The position numbers and the translations under genes were made by a program. The notes beneath the pieces were generated by a model, which did no database searches, had not been told where the DNA came from, and was given only the letters and a program-made list of their open reading frames with translations. DNA of 64,000 nucleotides from Xenoacremonium recifei (lineage: Eukaryota; Ascomycota; Sordariomycetes; Hypocreales; Nectriaceae): the NCBI GenBank assembly GCA_012184525.1, contig WOFQ01000023.1:62001-126000 (forward strand). Reading direction: 5' to 3'. This document shows, piece after piece, positions 1 through 10,113 of this stretch; positions within the stretch are counted from its first letter, which is position 1, and every line of letters starts with the position of its first letter.

Positions 1-189
1 GTCGGTTTCAAAGTCCCATCGTTGCTGAAGCCTGTTGAGCCACTCTGGTGAGAACTCGGGCGAAGGCGACAGGAACAGCTTCTCGAGCTCTCGTTTCAGC
101 TCCTCGGGATCCTGCGGTTGTCGTTTTGGAGCGTGAGCACGTGAGGCGCCTTGAGACTCTCCAAGGAGGAGAGTGTCAATGCCAGACAT
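1..189 (-). CDS. Partial protein, N-terminal 63 residues (possibly Ski2-like RNA helicase)
   Basis: An open frame starts at the ATG at 189 and runs off the left edge without a stop. The visible part begins MSGIDTLLLGESQG and continues with a charged helix (PEELKRELEKLF) and the segment FSPEWLNRLQQRWDF. It was too close to the window edge to appear as a long ORF. A short helical lead followed by a PEWLNRLQQ-like segment reminds me of the N-terminus of fungal Ski2-type exosome helicases, but no helicase motif lies inside the window, so the name is only a guess. That the stretch is coding is better supported: the frame is open to the edge and the composition is protein-like. It is divergent from the methyltransferase gene to its right. 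Confidence 0.5.
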   Translation of the reverse strand, partial: MSGIDTLLLGESQGASRAHAPKRQPQDPEELKRELEKLFLSPSPEFSPEWLNRLQQRWDFETD

Positions 190-933
190 GCTGCAAGCAG
201 TTGACGAGAAGATGTAAGGAGGGGAATTTTGAGGCGAGGTTGTAAAGTGAAGCAGCGTACGAGGTAAAACAGCCCCACCATAAGTGAGTGACGTTCTTGC
301 TGGAAACTGGAGGAGGGGTCCAGCAATTAGATAAGCTACCCTAGAGATATAATTTGTTTGGGACGCGAGGGAATATTCTGTGGCAGCCATCTATTAATAG
401 TAAATCATGATACTTTAGTAATTTTAATACTCAGTTAGAGCTCAATTTTTGACATCTTAATTACCAAAGCTTGGGACCCTTCCGGCTTTGCTCCTATAAT
501 GCCCGGAAAAATAAGGTTCTGCCACCGCAATCACTAGCCACGGTGAAATGCGAAGCGGTAACTGGTCGGATTGTCTTTTCTGCCTCTCAGTTGAGATGTG
601 ATTTCACCAAGTCCTACGCGATTTCACACCAGCCCGCCTGCCTGCTTTTTTAAACTCTGATCCCTGATCTGGGTATAATTATACGAGAACGGAGACAATC
701 TATTCTGTTAACCGCTGGACCGGCACCCTGTCCTCGCTTAAGCGACCAACCAACAAATACTGTACTTGGTCCTGCATAATGAGTAGGGGAAAAGATTTAC
801 GAGGCCATGCATTTAATGAACACAGAGGTGGATTCAATGTAACCAAACCTGTTACTTCCACACGTGTTTTTGTTGAGGGACTTTCTATCATCACAATCAT
901 TTCTGTTACTAGCTGAGAACAACCTAAACAAAT
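190..933. other. Intergenic region between two divergent genes
   Basis: About 740 bases separate the start of the left-edge gene from the methyltransferase start. The stretch around 340-450 is AT-rich and includes taattttaata-like runs. I see no ORF with an ATG and protein-like composition, no RNA gene and no repeat. It presumably holds both promoters. Confidence 0.6.
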
Positions 934-2074
934 ATGTGCCCAGACAACCCAGCGCATGCGGCAATTGAGCCAGATACCATTCGCGACGATGATGATACAG
1001 ACTCGACGTTGAGCCGTGACGCGGAATCGTCAACTGCTTCACTCACCGCTTCCATTCTCGAATATCGAACGATCCACGGTAGGACGTTTCACAGCCAGCG
1101 AGGTCCCGGCAATGCTGAATACTGGGCACCAAATGATGAGCAGCATAATTCGAGTATGGATATCCAGCATCATGTATGGACACTGCTTCACGACGGCAAG
1201 CTTTTCTTCGCACCGCTACCGCAGAGCGTCGATAAAGTCCTCGACGTTGGCACCGGCACCGGCATTTGGGCTATTGATTTTGCCGACGAGCATCCAGAGG
1301 CATCGGTGATTGGGGTTGACTTGTCTCCCACTCAGCCGGACTGGATTCCGCCAAATTGCAAATTCGAGATAGATGATGCATCTTTGAAATGGACGTGGTC
1401 TGAAAACTCGTTTGACTTCGTGCATCTTCGAACCATGTTTGGCAGTTTCACAGACTGGCAGCATGTCTTCAATGAGGCCTTCAGGGTGTGCAAACCTGGC
1501 GGCTATGTCGAAGACTTTGAGGCGAGTGCTGATCTGATATCGGACGATGGAACCGTGACTCGAGACAATGGATCAGCACTAGGCCAGTGGGGGAAGCTTT
1601 TTCACGAGGCCGGTAGGAAGACGGGCCGCACTATGGCTGTATTCGAGGAAGATTTGCAAGTAAAATGCATGAAGGCCGCCGGTTTCGTGGATATTGAAGT
1701 TCGGGATATCAAGGTATAGATGACATTTCAGAAACTCACGGTTACTGATGGCTAATATATTAGTGCCCACTGGGTCAATGGCCCAAGGACCCGAGGCAGA
1801 AGGAAATTGGTACTTACGACCAGATAGCAGTTGAAGAAGGTTTAGAAGGTAAGACGAAAATTCCTCTCATTTGGTTTGCGGAAATAGTTCCGGTCCTGAT
1901 ATACGACTAGGTTACGTGGTATATATGTTTACTGATATTCTTGGCTGGTCTATGGAGGAGGTCCAGGTGTATCTGGCCCGGGTTCGGAAGGAGTTGAGAG
2001 ACAGGAGGTACCATACTTATTTCTGGACGAGAACTGTATATGGCAGAAAGCCTGCTCAAGGCGGAGAAGAGTAA
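934..2074 (+). CDS. LaeA-type SAM-dependent methyltransferase
   Basis: Three exons at 934-1713, 1764-1848 and 1911-2074 give a protein of about 342 residues. The Rossmann SAM-binding motif I is VLDVGTGTGIWAIDFA near residue 104, followed by the acidic strand end GVDLSPTQPDW. This is the usual signature of fungal TAM/LaeA-like methyltransferases. The C-terminal exon (YVVYMFTDILGWSMEEVQVYLARVRKEL) matches the tail of that family. Introns have GTATAG and GTAAGA donors and TAG acceptors, and the phases agree. Members act in secondary metabolism control or small-molecule methylation, and most have no known substrate. LaeA itself works with velvet proteins, but nothing here shows this copy does so. 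No biosynthetic backbone gene is adjacent. The gene is convergent with the sulfatase. Confidence 0.85.
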
Positions 2075-2143
2075 TTGAGTGTTGGATGTTATTTATAAAC
2101 TACAGAGCATTATATAACGCTTTGCCTATGCATATCGCTCCTA

Positions 2144-2255
2144 GTGATAAGGGGCACAGTCGTTATCTACGGAAGAGTTACACTTTGAGATAACGGTGAT
2201 AATGTGCTGATACGGGGATCCTCGCATGTTATCTGATAAACTCGTTATCTGTTTC
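2144..2255. promoter_or_regulatory. Cluster of GATA-type sites in the convergent intergenic region
   Basis: The 293 bases between the two convergent stop codons carry about seven GATA/TATC cores, including TGATAAG, GTTATCT, GATAACGGTGATAAT and the palindromic TGATAAACTCGTTATCTGT at 2234-2252. Fungal GATA factors such as AreA/NIT2 bind HGATAR, often in pairs. A cluster in a 3'-3' intergenic region is unusual, and no function is proven. A near-identical palindrome lies upstream of the sulfatase at 4443-4461. Confidence 0.4.
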
Positions 2256-2367
2256 CAGCATCACACCCCTTCAGCATGTCTCGCGCACGCCCCTTCTTCA
2301 CCCGAGATATCCCAATTCACATCGCTTCTAACACAACTAATTACATGGTGGACAGTCCCATCCATGC

Positions 2368-4279
2368 TCAAACCCACTCATGCCACATGATGCCATCTCG
2401 ATAAACCATTCCATCCCGTTGAAACTGCGGCCCCTCTATCTCCGGCAGATATTTGACGTCGCAGTACTCGTAGCTCACCTTGGCTTGCTGCTCGTAAAAC
2501 CCATCAAAGCGGCTACTCAGTGCGTCAGCCAGACTTTGCACGTTGCCTCGCGGGTGGAGGGCTTCCCATGGACGAACGCAAGATGCCCCTCGGCATGACT
2601 TGAGCACGAAGAGAAGCGAGTCAAGGCGATCCAAGAGTCTCGCAACTGGCACACCGGCTAGAGTTGAGGGTGTTTGCTCATCTGCGTGGAGAAGATTGTG
2701 CATTTGGTAGGGATCGGTCTGTGAGGCCAATCAATCAGTGCTCTTCTCGAATCGACATGGCCGACGTGTAGAATTCATGTTTACCTTCATCTCATACAGT
2801 TCGTGCTCATTCGTGCACCACACGGAATAATACAAATCAAAGTCTTCGCCGACAATGCGAATAGCTTTATACGTGTTATTCAGGATAACCACCCGATCTT
2901 CAAAGTAACCGCCCTCAAAGGCCGCGAAACCCCAAAACTCCACGGTTACGTGCTCTTGTCTGGTGTCTCGGGCTTCTACCAATCCAGCCGCTGTCAACGG
3001 TATGGGCGCGCCGTCGAGGCCCTCAGGGAGCGGTGCACGAGCAAGACTCAGGATTGTTGGTGCAAGATCGACATGGTTCGTCACGATGTTTGTGCTTCTG
3101 TTCTCTGGGATGCCCGGGCCTCTCACAATCAAGGGCACGTTGATGTCCTCCTCGAAGCCACACATCTTTCCCGGTTGTAGACGGTGCTGGCTAATGTGGA
3201 AGCCATTGTCGGTGGTGTAAATGACATAGGTGTTCTCCAAGATACCGTAATGCGCCAATTTCGTAAAGATACCGTCAATCATTTCATCTACAGACTGCAG
3301 ACTTCGTAGACGCTCACGGTAATAGTGATCGTTGAAGTCAATATTCTCGTCAGACAGACGTTGTCTTTGTCTGATCCAATTGGCTCCTGAAGGGGTCTCC
3401 GGGTTGAAGTTTGGTTTGCGAGGAACCTCAGCATCTGGAAAGAGTTTTGCGTGTCGCTTTGCAGGAACTGGAGGAGTGACCTTGATAGAGGCCAAGTCCT
3501 TCTGATCCTTGGGTAACTTGCCACTGGGAAAATACACATTGCTATGCGGAGCGATGGGCGCGAGGCCTAGAAAGAAAGGCTTTCCGGCTTTGATAGCGTC
3601 ATCCAAAAATCCATAACCCTTGGAAGCGAGAACGTCACCAGAGTATTGCCCCTCGTAGCTAACGGGGGCATCTTTGCCATGCTGAAAGGTGGCATTGTAG
3701 TACATGTACGTGAAGGGATCCAACAGTAGGTCAGAATCAGTCCAGCCAGCAGCGTGTGGCTGGTTATAATTATCCACAGTGAGAGCATTGAAGAGCTTTC
3801 CGGTGTAGTAGGTATTATAGCCGGCCTGCTGAAGCCAGACGGGCAGGTAATTCTCGTTAAAGCCCTGGCTAACAAACTTGGGATACCCTCCTATTATCGA
3901 CACTGTCAATGGCCAGACGCAAGTGATAAAACTTGAGTGATTATGACTGACCGTACGGAGGATTAATGTCTGTTACATTAGTATTGTGAGCAAGCCTACC
4001 CGTGAGGAGCGATACTCTAGCGGGACAGCAGATTGCAGTGGAACAGAAATGTCGCTGGTACTTTGTGCCGCGGTCCAAGAGGTGTTTTTTCAGAAACGGC
4101 ATATAGTCCAAAGAGTCCAAGTGGTAGTCTTGGTCATCGGTCAAGATGAAGATAATATTGGGTGGTTGACTGGAAGCTGAGAATGGCTCTCCAAGAACAT
4201 TTTGCAGTGGTTGTTGGGCACCAACCACCGTAGCCAGGGCCGCCACTGCGCCAGATAGTATTGGGCCCTGCAATCGCAT
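2368..4279 (-). CDS. Secreted arylsulfatase, Cys-type
   Basis: Three exons, read on the minus strand at 4279-3952, 3890-2785 and 2718-2368, give about 594 residues. I chose the ATG at 4279 because it opens directly into a hydrophobic signal peptide (ILSGAVAALATVVGA). The upstream in-frame TTG at 4315 is not needed. Metal-binding NIIFILTDDQD lies at residues 41-51. The sulfatase signature C-x-P-x-R is CCPAR at 84-88, with Cys84 the predicted formylglycine site, followed by LLTGR. TTDNGFHISQHRL carries the usual downstream metal and substrate residues. The acceptor of intron 1 (TAATAG at 3891) was chosen because it restores PPYGGYPKF, typical of fungal homologues. Several N-x-S/T sites fit secretion. 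It should hydrolyse sulfate esters outside the cell or in the wall. Paired GATA sites lie upstream. Confidence 0.9.
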
Positions 4280-4884
4280 ATTTGAGTGTAGTTCGTTCTC
4301 TGGTCGAAGTCTCAAGCCCTTGCAGGATTCCTCGCTAACTTATAAGATGGGCTAGGTCCGCAATGAACAGCCGATAAGAGTGAAATCCTATGATAACCCA
4401 GTTGTTAGATGAACCCCCTCTACAGAGGCGGTTATCCGACTTTGATAAGCTCGCTATCTGTGCGAAGATATGGCCGATTATGTGAGTACTGAAACACCTT
4501 GACACCATCTCTTCAACCTAATACAACAAACATAATCACAGAACTAGGCAACAAAATACTGACACAAAACGCTTCAAAAATAGTTCATCAGAGATGGGTG
4601 CCGAGGCCTGATTGTATACATGTCAATATGGAATTAAAAGTACAATCCCCCCTTTCCCTCCCATCCGTCTATCGAAAAAACGGCGTATAAGATTAGACAC
4701 GCCAGCCTAGATTGCTGTGTCCATCACGGCACTGCCTCTGGAGTCATCCTCCAGCATCTCTAACAACAGCAATAGGCCAACCGTGTGCTCCCTCTGCTTT
4801 TGCTCCCGACCAGCCACTCCAGTCGGGTCAGGCCCTTCTCCTTTCTCGCACCCTATATCCTTCACGTCGCTCTGGTATCTCCCT
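4280..4884. other. Sulfatase promoter and PDH E1-beta 3' region
   Basis: The right half (about 4600-4884) is presumably the 3' UTR of the E1-beta gene. The left half is the sulfatase promoter. Around 4365-4465 it has several GATA cores (CGATAAG, TGATAAC, GGTTATCC, TTGATAAGC, CTATC). No gene is seen; the + strand ORF starting here is antisense to E1-beta. Confidence 0.5.
4443..4461. promoter_or_regulatory. GATA palindrome upstream of the sulfatase
   Basis: TGATAAGCTCGCTATCTGT lies about 165 bases upstream of the sulfatase ATG. It matches 17 of 19 positions with 2234-2252, on the other side of the same gene, in the same orientation. Both copies place GATA and TATC cores in inverted order around a CTCG centre, so both could bind paired GATA factors. 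The function is inferred. Confidence 0.4.
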
Positions 4885-6104
4885 TTACAATCGCAGAAGC
4901 TTGGCAGCGTAGTTCTCGATCAGAGACTCGGTGGGGAAGCTCATCTCCTCCAGCTTCTGGGCGTAGGGGGTCGGCACCTCAGCACCGGTGACTCGCGCAG
5001 CAGGGGCGTCAAGGTAGTCGAAGCCGTACTCCATGGTCAGAGCCAGGATCTCAGCACCAACACCAAAGGCCGGGAAACCCGACTCAACGGCCAGCAGGCG
5101 GTGGGTCTTCTTGACGGACTGGATGATGGTCTCGATATCGAGGGGCTTGATGGATCGCAGGTTGATAACCTCGACCTCGACGCCATACTTCTGCTTCAGG
5201 TTCTCGGCGGCGATCAGGGACTGGCCAACGCAGCGAGAGAGGGTGACCATGGTCAGGTCCTTGCCAGAGCGCTCAATCTTGGCCTTGCCGAAGGGCAGCA
5301 CGAAGTCGTCCTTCTGGGCGGCCTCGGACATGGGGAAGCTTTGGCCGTACAAGAGCTCGTTCTCGAGGACAACGACGGGGTTGGGGTCGCGGATGGCGGC
5401 CTTGAGCAGGCCCTTGGCGTCCTCGGCGCTCCAGGGCGAGACGACCTTGAGGCCAGGGATGCTGCCGTACCACGACGAGTAGTCCTGGGAGTGCTGAGCG
5501 GCGACACCGGAAGCGAAGCCGTTGGGACCGCGGAAGGTGATGTTGCAGGGCTGGATGCCACCGGACATGTAGAGCGTCTTGGCGGCCGAGTTGATGACCT
5601 GGTCGATGGCCTGCATGGCGAAGTTGAAGGTCATGAATTCGCACTAAACACAGCGTCAGTCAGTCAGACGAGGAGGCATTGGGACGTATCCGCAGCGCCA
5701 ATACGTACGACAGGGTGAAGGCCGCTGAGGGCAGCGCCGACGGCCAGACCACAGAAACCACTCTCGGTGATGGGGGTATCAATAACGCGCTTCTCGCCGA
5801 AGCGGTCGAGGAGGCCCTTGGTGACCTTGTAGGCGCCGTTGTACTGGGCAACCTCCTCACCGAGCACGAAGACCTTGGGATTGGCCTCAAGCTCCTCGGC
5901 CAGGGCCTCGTTGAGGGCATCTCGAACCGTGTACTCCTTGACGCCGTTGCCCTCGGCGTAGCCCCGAGACTGGACGCCGAACAGGACGGGGCGGAAGAGG
6001 GCTGGCGAGGCCGACTTGGCGAGCGAGGGCGCGGCCGGAGCTCGAGTGGCGGCGGCCCGGGAGGAAGCAGCGAGGCGAGCTGCTGGGCGGAGGAGTCGCG
6101 ACAT
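4885..6104 (-). CDS. PDB1: Pyruvate dehydrogenase E1 component, beta subunit (mitochondrial)
   Basis: Two exons, 6104-5709 and 5643-4885, give about 384 residues. The first 50 residues are rich in Arg, Ala and Ser without acids, a mitochondrial presequence. The mature part starts near YTVRDALNEALAEEL. The join HPV/CEFMTFNFAMQAIDQ restores the conserved transketolase pyrimidine-binding domain, followed by the C-terminal transketolase domain (MVTLSRCVGQSLIAAENL, then EVINLRSIKPLDIETI). ITESGFCGLAVGAA is the conserved cofactor-side segment. With E1-alpha it decarboxylates pyruvate, linking glycolysis to acetyl-CoA in the matrix. The intron has a GTACGT donor and a TTTAG acceptor. The length and the whole sequence fit the family (yeast Pdb1 is 366 residues). 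Confidence 0.96.
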
Positions 6105-7275
6105 GGCTGGAGGGAATCGGCGATGCGATGCGAGGCGAGGCGGGAGGAGGGAGGCTTCGCGGCGTCGGATGGAGGTTGATTGAGGGAGCTTTGGCGACGT
6201 GAGGTGCGGAAAAAAAAGATGGGAAGAAGTACGGTGGCCAATTGACCCGAAATAGCGAGGTGGATATGCGATATGGGGGACTTGGGCCCTGCGACTTGGG
6301 AGACAGGAGGCAGGCGCGAGCGGACGAACTGGGCGGGCAGGTGCAGTGCAGATGCAGACCCGGAACTTAAGGAAATGCAGCAGGTAATAGACGCGCTTCT
6401 GAGCTCGAAATTATCGTCAGCAGCAGCAATTGGGCCAGGGCACGGAGGTAATTGCGATGTTTGTACGCTTTCTGAGAGGGAATTTCTATCAAACACCCGG
6501 CCAGACGTTGCCCTTTCTCGCAGCTTTTTTCTGGGGCTCGTCGGGGAGGAAGAATCCGTAGCTCACCTCTCATCAGGTTGCGCCGAGTCAAACCACCGCT
6601 AGCCTAGCGCCACGGAAAAGGGACCAACGCCTATAATTACAGAAGGGCTCACCCCTGAAGACTGAGCGATAGCACTGAAGCCTACAGAGTACGGCAGTGA
6701 GCTTCAGGGGAGCTCCTGCGCAGGGCCCACCCGATTCCGGTCTGTTGGGGAGCTCCACAGCTTCCTCGCCCAGCCACAGGGGACCGTTGAGCTGTCGCAT
6801 GACTAAGACGCGCTTCGGGTCCTATAACATCGAGCACCGACAATCGGATGCCCATTCAATATCCCGCGTTATTCCGTCCCTGACGTTCAGAAGGCCCCTT
6901 CGATGTAGTGGTAATGATTTGATTCGTCTCTTCTTGAGAAATGCAAGAATCCAATGCAGACGCCGTATCCATCGTATCTACCTATCTACAACGGTGTGGC
7001 TAAGACACGATGTTGCTTGCCCTGTTCGTCCCAACGCCATACCCCTCGACGTCCACCCAATCCTGGATTACATTATTACATCTTCCTCTGATATCCCTTT
7101 TCCGTGATGCCATATGCCTGACTTGCTGATTTTTCACGGCTTCTGCTGCCAACGCCGAACCCCTCCCATGGTTTTCAGGGGCTCGTTCAAGTAGCCTCCA
7201 GGTTTCGCCCTTCTTTGGCACTGAGAAACTATTCTGGCCTTCTCACTCTTCACTGTTTCGCCTCCGTTTGCGCGC
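6105..7275. other. PDB1 leader/promoter and ERG6 3' region
   Basis: This stretch of about 1.2 kb holds the 5' leader and promoter of the E1-beta gene and, at its right end, the 3' flank of ERG6. CAATTG occurs at 6239 and 6427. ORFs on both strands here start at non-ATG codons or have low-complexity, non-protein-like composition, so I call no gene. No RNA gene is visible. Confidence 0.5.
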
Positions 7276-8672
7276 TTACGCAGCAGGCTTGCGAGCGACC
7301 ATCAGGTACATGGGAGTGAACAGATGCTCGCGGCCACCGGCGACCAGGCAGTCAGCGGCCAAGGCCAAGCTGTCGGCAGTCTTCTTGGTACCCGCGGGGG
7401 CGATCTTGAGCGTCTCCAGAATACCAGCAAGACCGTGGGCGATGGTTCGGCCCCATCGAGTCATTCGCACAATGGTAAAGATGTCGCCGACGGATTGGAT
7501 GTACTTCATCTCACCAGACAGGGGCCAGTACCAAGGTGAGGGGTCGGGGCGGATGGCCAAATCCTCATGGTGCAGCATCTCGAAGCCCGCAGCCTTCATG
7601 GCATCAAGGGCTTCCGAGACTTTGCACATGTTGGAGATGCCGTCACCCTGCTCGATACCGAGACGGATCTCACGGTGGTGGAGGTTGTCGTTGTCGTACT
7701 CGTCCGTCATCAACCACTCGTACACACCGAAAACACCACCGGGCTTGAGGACGCGGAAGATCTGGCTGTAGATACCCTCCAGAGTGGGAGCGTGAACAGT
7801 AGCCTCGATGGCATACACGGCGTCGAACGAGTTCTCGGGGAAGGACATTTGCTATCGTGCGTTAGGATCTTGTATCAAACAGGCTGGGCATCTTCTGGCT
7901 TACCATGAAGTCTCCCTTGACAAAGGCGAGCTGGTTCGACAGACCCTCCTTGTAGGCGTAGTGGGTGGCACGCTCAATTTGATAGTCGTTGTTGTTGAGG
8001 CCAGTGATGTGAGCGCCGGTGAACTTGGCGATCTCGCGCGCGGGGCCTCCAACACCGCAGCCCACATCCAGGACCTTCATGCCCTCCTTGATGCCGATAG
8101 AATGGGCGAGGTAGTGCTCGTGTCGGGCAATAGCCTGGTAGAAAGGCTCGCCATAGGCAAAGCGGCAGAAGTGGAAGCTCTGGCCCCAGCCGTACTCGTA
8201 TAGGTCGGTCGCCAAGTTGTAGTAGCTGGCGATGTGTTAGTGCGGTTTTCAGGAGAAGCGGGGAGAGGGACGAGGAGGCACTCACTGTCGGGTCAACGTG
8301 GCGTATTCCGCAGTTCGGGCCTGGAGTTTGCGAGCAAGTCAGCGATTGATCTTCGTAACGTGTAGTGGCCCTGGTGTCTCATCTCCCCTCGTCTGCCCTC
8401 GCGGGTTTCTCAGAGAGGGGGAGGGGCACAGGGGGAGAGGGACGAGAGTTGCATACCGCTCGCTCCTCAGCAGTCTCGTTCTCGGCGGGCTTGTTGTCCC
8501 AGTGCTTGAAGTACTCGTCGACAGCGGCCTGCTTGGCTTCTCGGCCCTTGGAGAACATGGCAGCGACACCGCCACGGGCCTTGGCCGAGTTGCCGTGCAT
8601 GGCCTTGTTGAAGGCGGCATCGCGGCTGTGGTCCTCGCGCTCGAGGTTGGAGGTGGTGGATGAGGCAACCAT
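7276..8672 (-). CDS. ERG6: Sterol 24-C-methyltransferase
   Basis: Four exons, 8672-8457, 8320-8286 (35 bp), 8225-7904 and 7851-7276, give about 382 residues, the usual Erg6 length. The Erg6 hallmark YEYGWGQSFHFCRF lies near residue 93. SAM motif I VLDVGCGVGG is near 135. The sterol-binding/acidic segment DAVYAIEATVHAP is at the start of the last exon. The enzyme transfers a methyl group from SAM to C-24 of zymosterol in ergosterol synthesis, on ER membranes and lipid droplets. The small exon 2 is required to restore the segment EYATLTRHYYNLATD; its donor is GTGAGT and the phases close exactly. The upstream region carries an ATACGA/TCGTAT array, described separately. Identification is firm. 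Confidence 0.97.
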
Positions 8673-9057
8673 GTTGAAGGCTGGCGGAGAGATGTGACAA
8701 AAAGGCAGCAGACGAACTTCGAGCGGGCAGAGGCGAAGCAATTGGGCAGCGGTTCGGGATTCAATGGCTTGCTGGAGGGAGAGGGAGAGCGGAAGAAACA
8801 CGACGGTTTTATGTCTTCCCGTCGGCTTGGACAAATTTCCAGGGCCCTCCTCCCCTGACTGGCTGAGCGACAGGGCAATCTGCAATCAAATCTCAACCGT
8901 ACCTTCCAGTATCCGGGCGCTATGCCTTTAGGGGACTAGAGCACAGCGCGTCTTGCTGGGCCTGGGATGCGCCTCTCCACAAGCGCTGTAGGAAAGCATG
9001 TGCTTGGGGGGTTTTGGGGGAGGGGCAGGCGGTGTACAGTAGCGAGCACACGAGGAG

Positions 9058-9381
9058 ATACGAATACGAAAGCGTTGCGACTATGCGCCTGGGCTTGGAA
9101 CTCAACGAGTACGAAACATGTATTACCAAGGCACTATCTCTTGCACGAACAACTCATTGCGCATAAAGGAACAGAAATCCTGTTATCCAGGAACCTGGTT
9201 GAGTCTGAGTTGGGAGAATATCTCTGCTGACACCTGCGGGTTGTGGTTGCCAATTGGAGAGGTGCTGGTATTCGTATCAAGGTAGGTACGCAGCTGGATA
9301 GCGCCTTCTTCGCGAATACGTAACTAGAGGCTCTTCAATCATCGCTTAGAGAAACCCGCGGTTAGCAATCGCTCAATACGA
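9058..9381. promoter_or_regulatory. ERG6: ATACGA/TCGTAT hexamer array upstream of ERG6
   Basis: Copies lie at 9058-9063 and 9064-9069 (tandem, ATACGAATACGA), 9272-9277 (as TCGTAT) and 9376-9381, about 390-710 bases upstream of the ERG6 start. TCGTAT is the core of the sterol regulatory element TCGTATA bound by yeast Upc2/Ecm22. None of these copies has the full seventh base. In filamentous fungi other regulators such as SrbA also control ERG genes, so this assignment is tentative. Confidence 0.3.
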
Positions 9382-9809
9382 CTTCAATCATGGAGTTCTG
9401 CAAATTAAGACCGGGAGCAATTGGAGACAACAAAAAAAAACAGCCAGACGTCTTCACTCATAATCTGATTGGCCATGGGTCAGCAATTTTCCGCAAGCCG
9501 AGGCGATGATCCTGGCTGCCCAGGCCCAACCTGGTTGGAGAACCGTCATAGCTCTGAATGACCGGACTCTGGAGCTCAAGGTTCCGGGAGGCGAACAACA
9601 ACAGCTCTGAGATGGACCGATCAGATCGAATCTGAGACCTCGAGCCGATCCAGCCTGAGGCAACTGTTGTCGGAGATGCCCACGACTGCGATCTTGGATG
9701 CGTTCCGGCTTTCTATCACAATGGCCTGATCTCGTCCGTAGCGGCGGGGGGCGGAAGGCAAAGAATAGGAACCTCCTCGCCGTGCCGAACCAGGGACCCA
9801 GTGCCGGGT

Positions 9810-9828
9810 CTTATCGATAATCGATAAG
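9810..9828. promoter_or_regulatory. Near-perfect palindrome CTTATCGATAATCGATAAG
   Basis: Two 9-base arms, CTTATCGAT and ATCGATAAG, are exact inverted repeats around a single central base, about 290 bases upstream of the SLT11 start. The outer CTTATC/GATAAG are GATA-type cores. The inner 15-mer TATCGATAATCGATA recurs as its exact reverse complement at 33448-33462. Confidence 0.45.
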
Positions 9829-10113
9829 CAGTGTGGCGTGCCCGATGCGGACTAGCCGATTATTCACAGGCAGCAAAACTGCACCTCCGTTGCGAGGCTT
9901 ACATAAAGCCTGTTATGGAATCATGGCGGCTGATTGGCGGTGGCGGGGGTCTCCGGGTGGGGCTGCCGGGGCGAGGCGGGCGGGCGGTCTGAATTTCTCA
10001 GACGGGGCACCCGCGCGCAACCTCCAACAAAACTCCTCCCGCGTTCTCACGACATTATCCCCAATCCATCCCACCTCCTCATCAGTCCACTTCGCAGCTT
10101 CTCCTCGAAGGCC

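Larger units (their letters stand above)
8673..10113. other. Divergent intergenic region, ERG6 / SLT11
   Basis: About 1.44 kb separates the two start codons. It holds four ATACGA/TCGTAT hexamers (9058-9381), CAATTG at 8739, 9251 and 9418, and the palindrome CTTATCGATAATCGATAAG at 9810-9828. The ORFs here lack ATG starts or protein-like composition. No transcript-like feature other than two promoters is supported. Confidence 0.5.

Noticed and set aside
4717..5718. 333-codon ORF on the + strand
   Set aside because: It lies opposite the well-supported E1-beta exons, begins in non-coding sequence, and its composition (runs of LGLG, GDHGQV) is that of an antisense shadow of GC3-biased codons.
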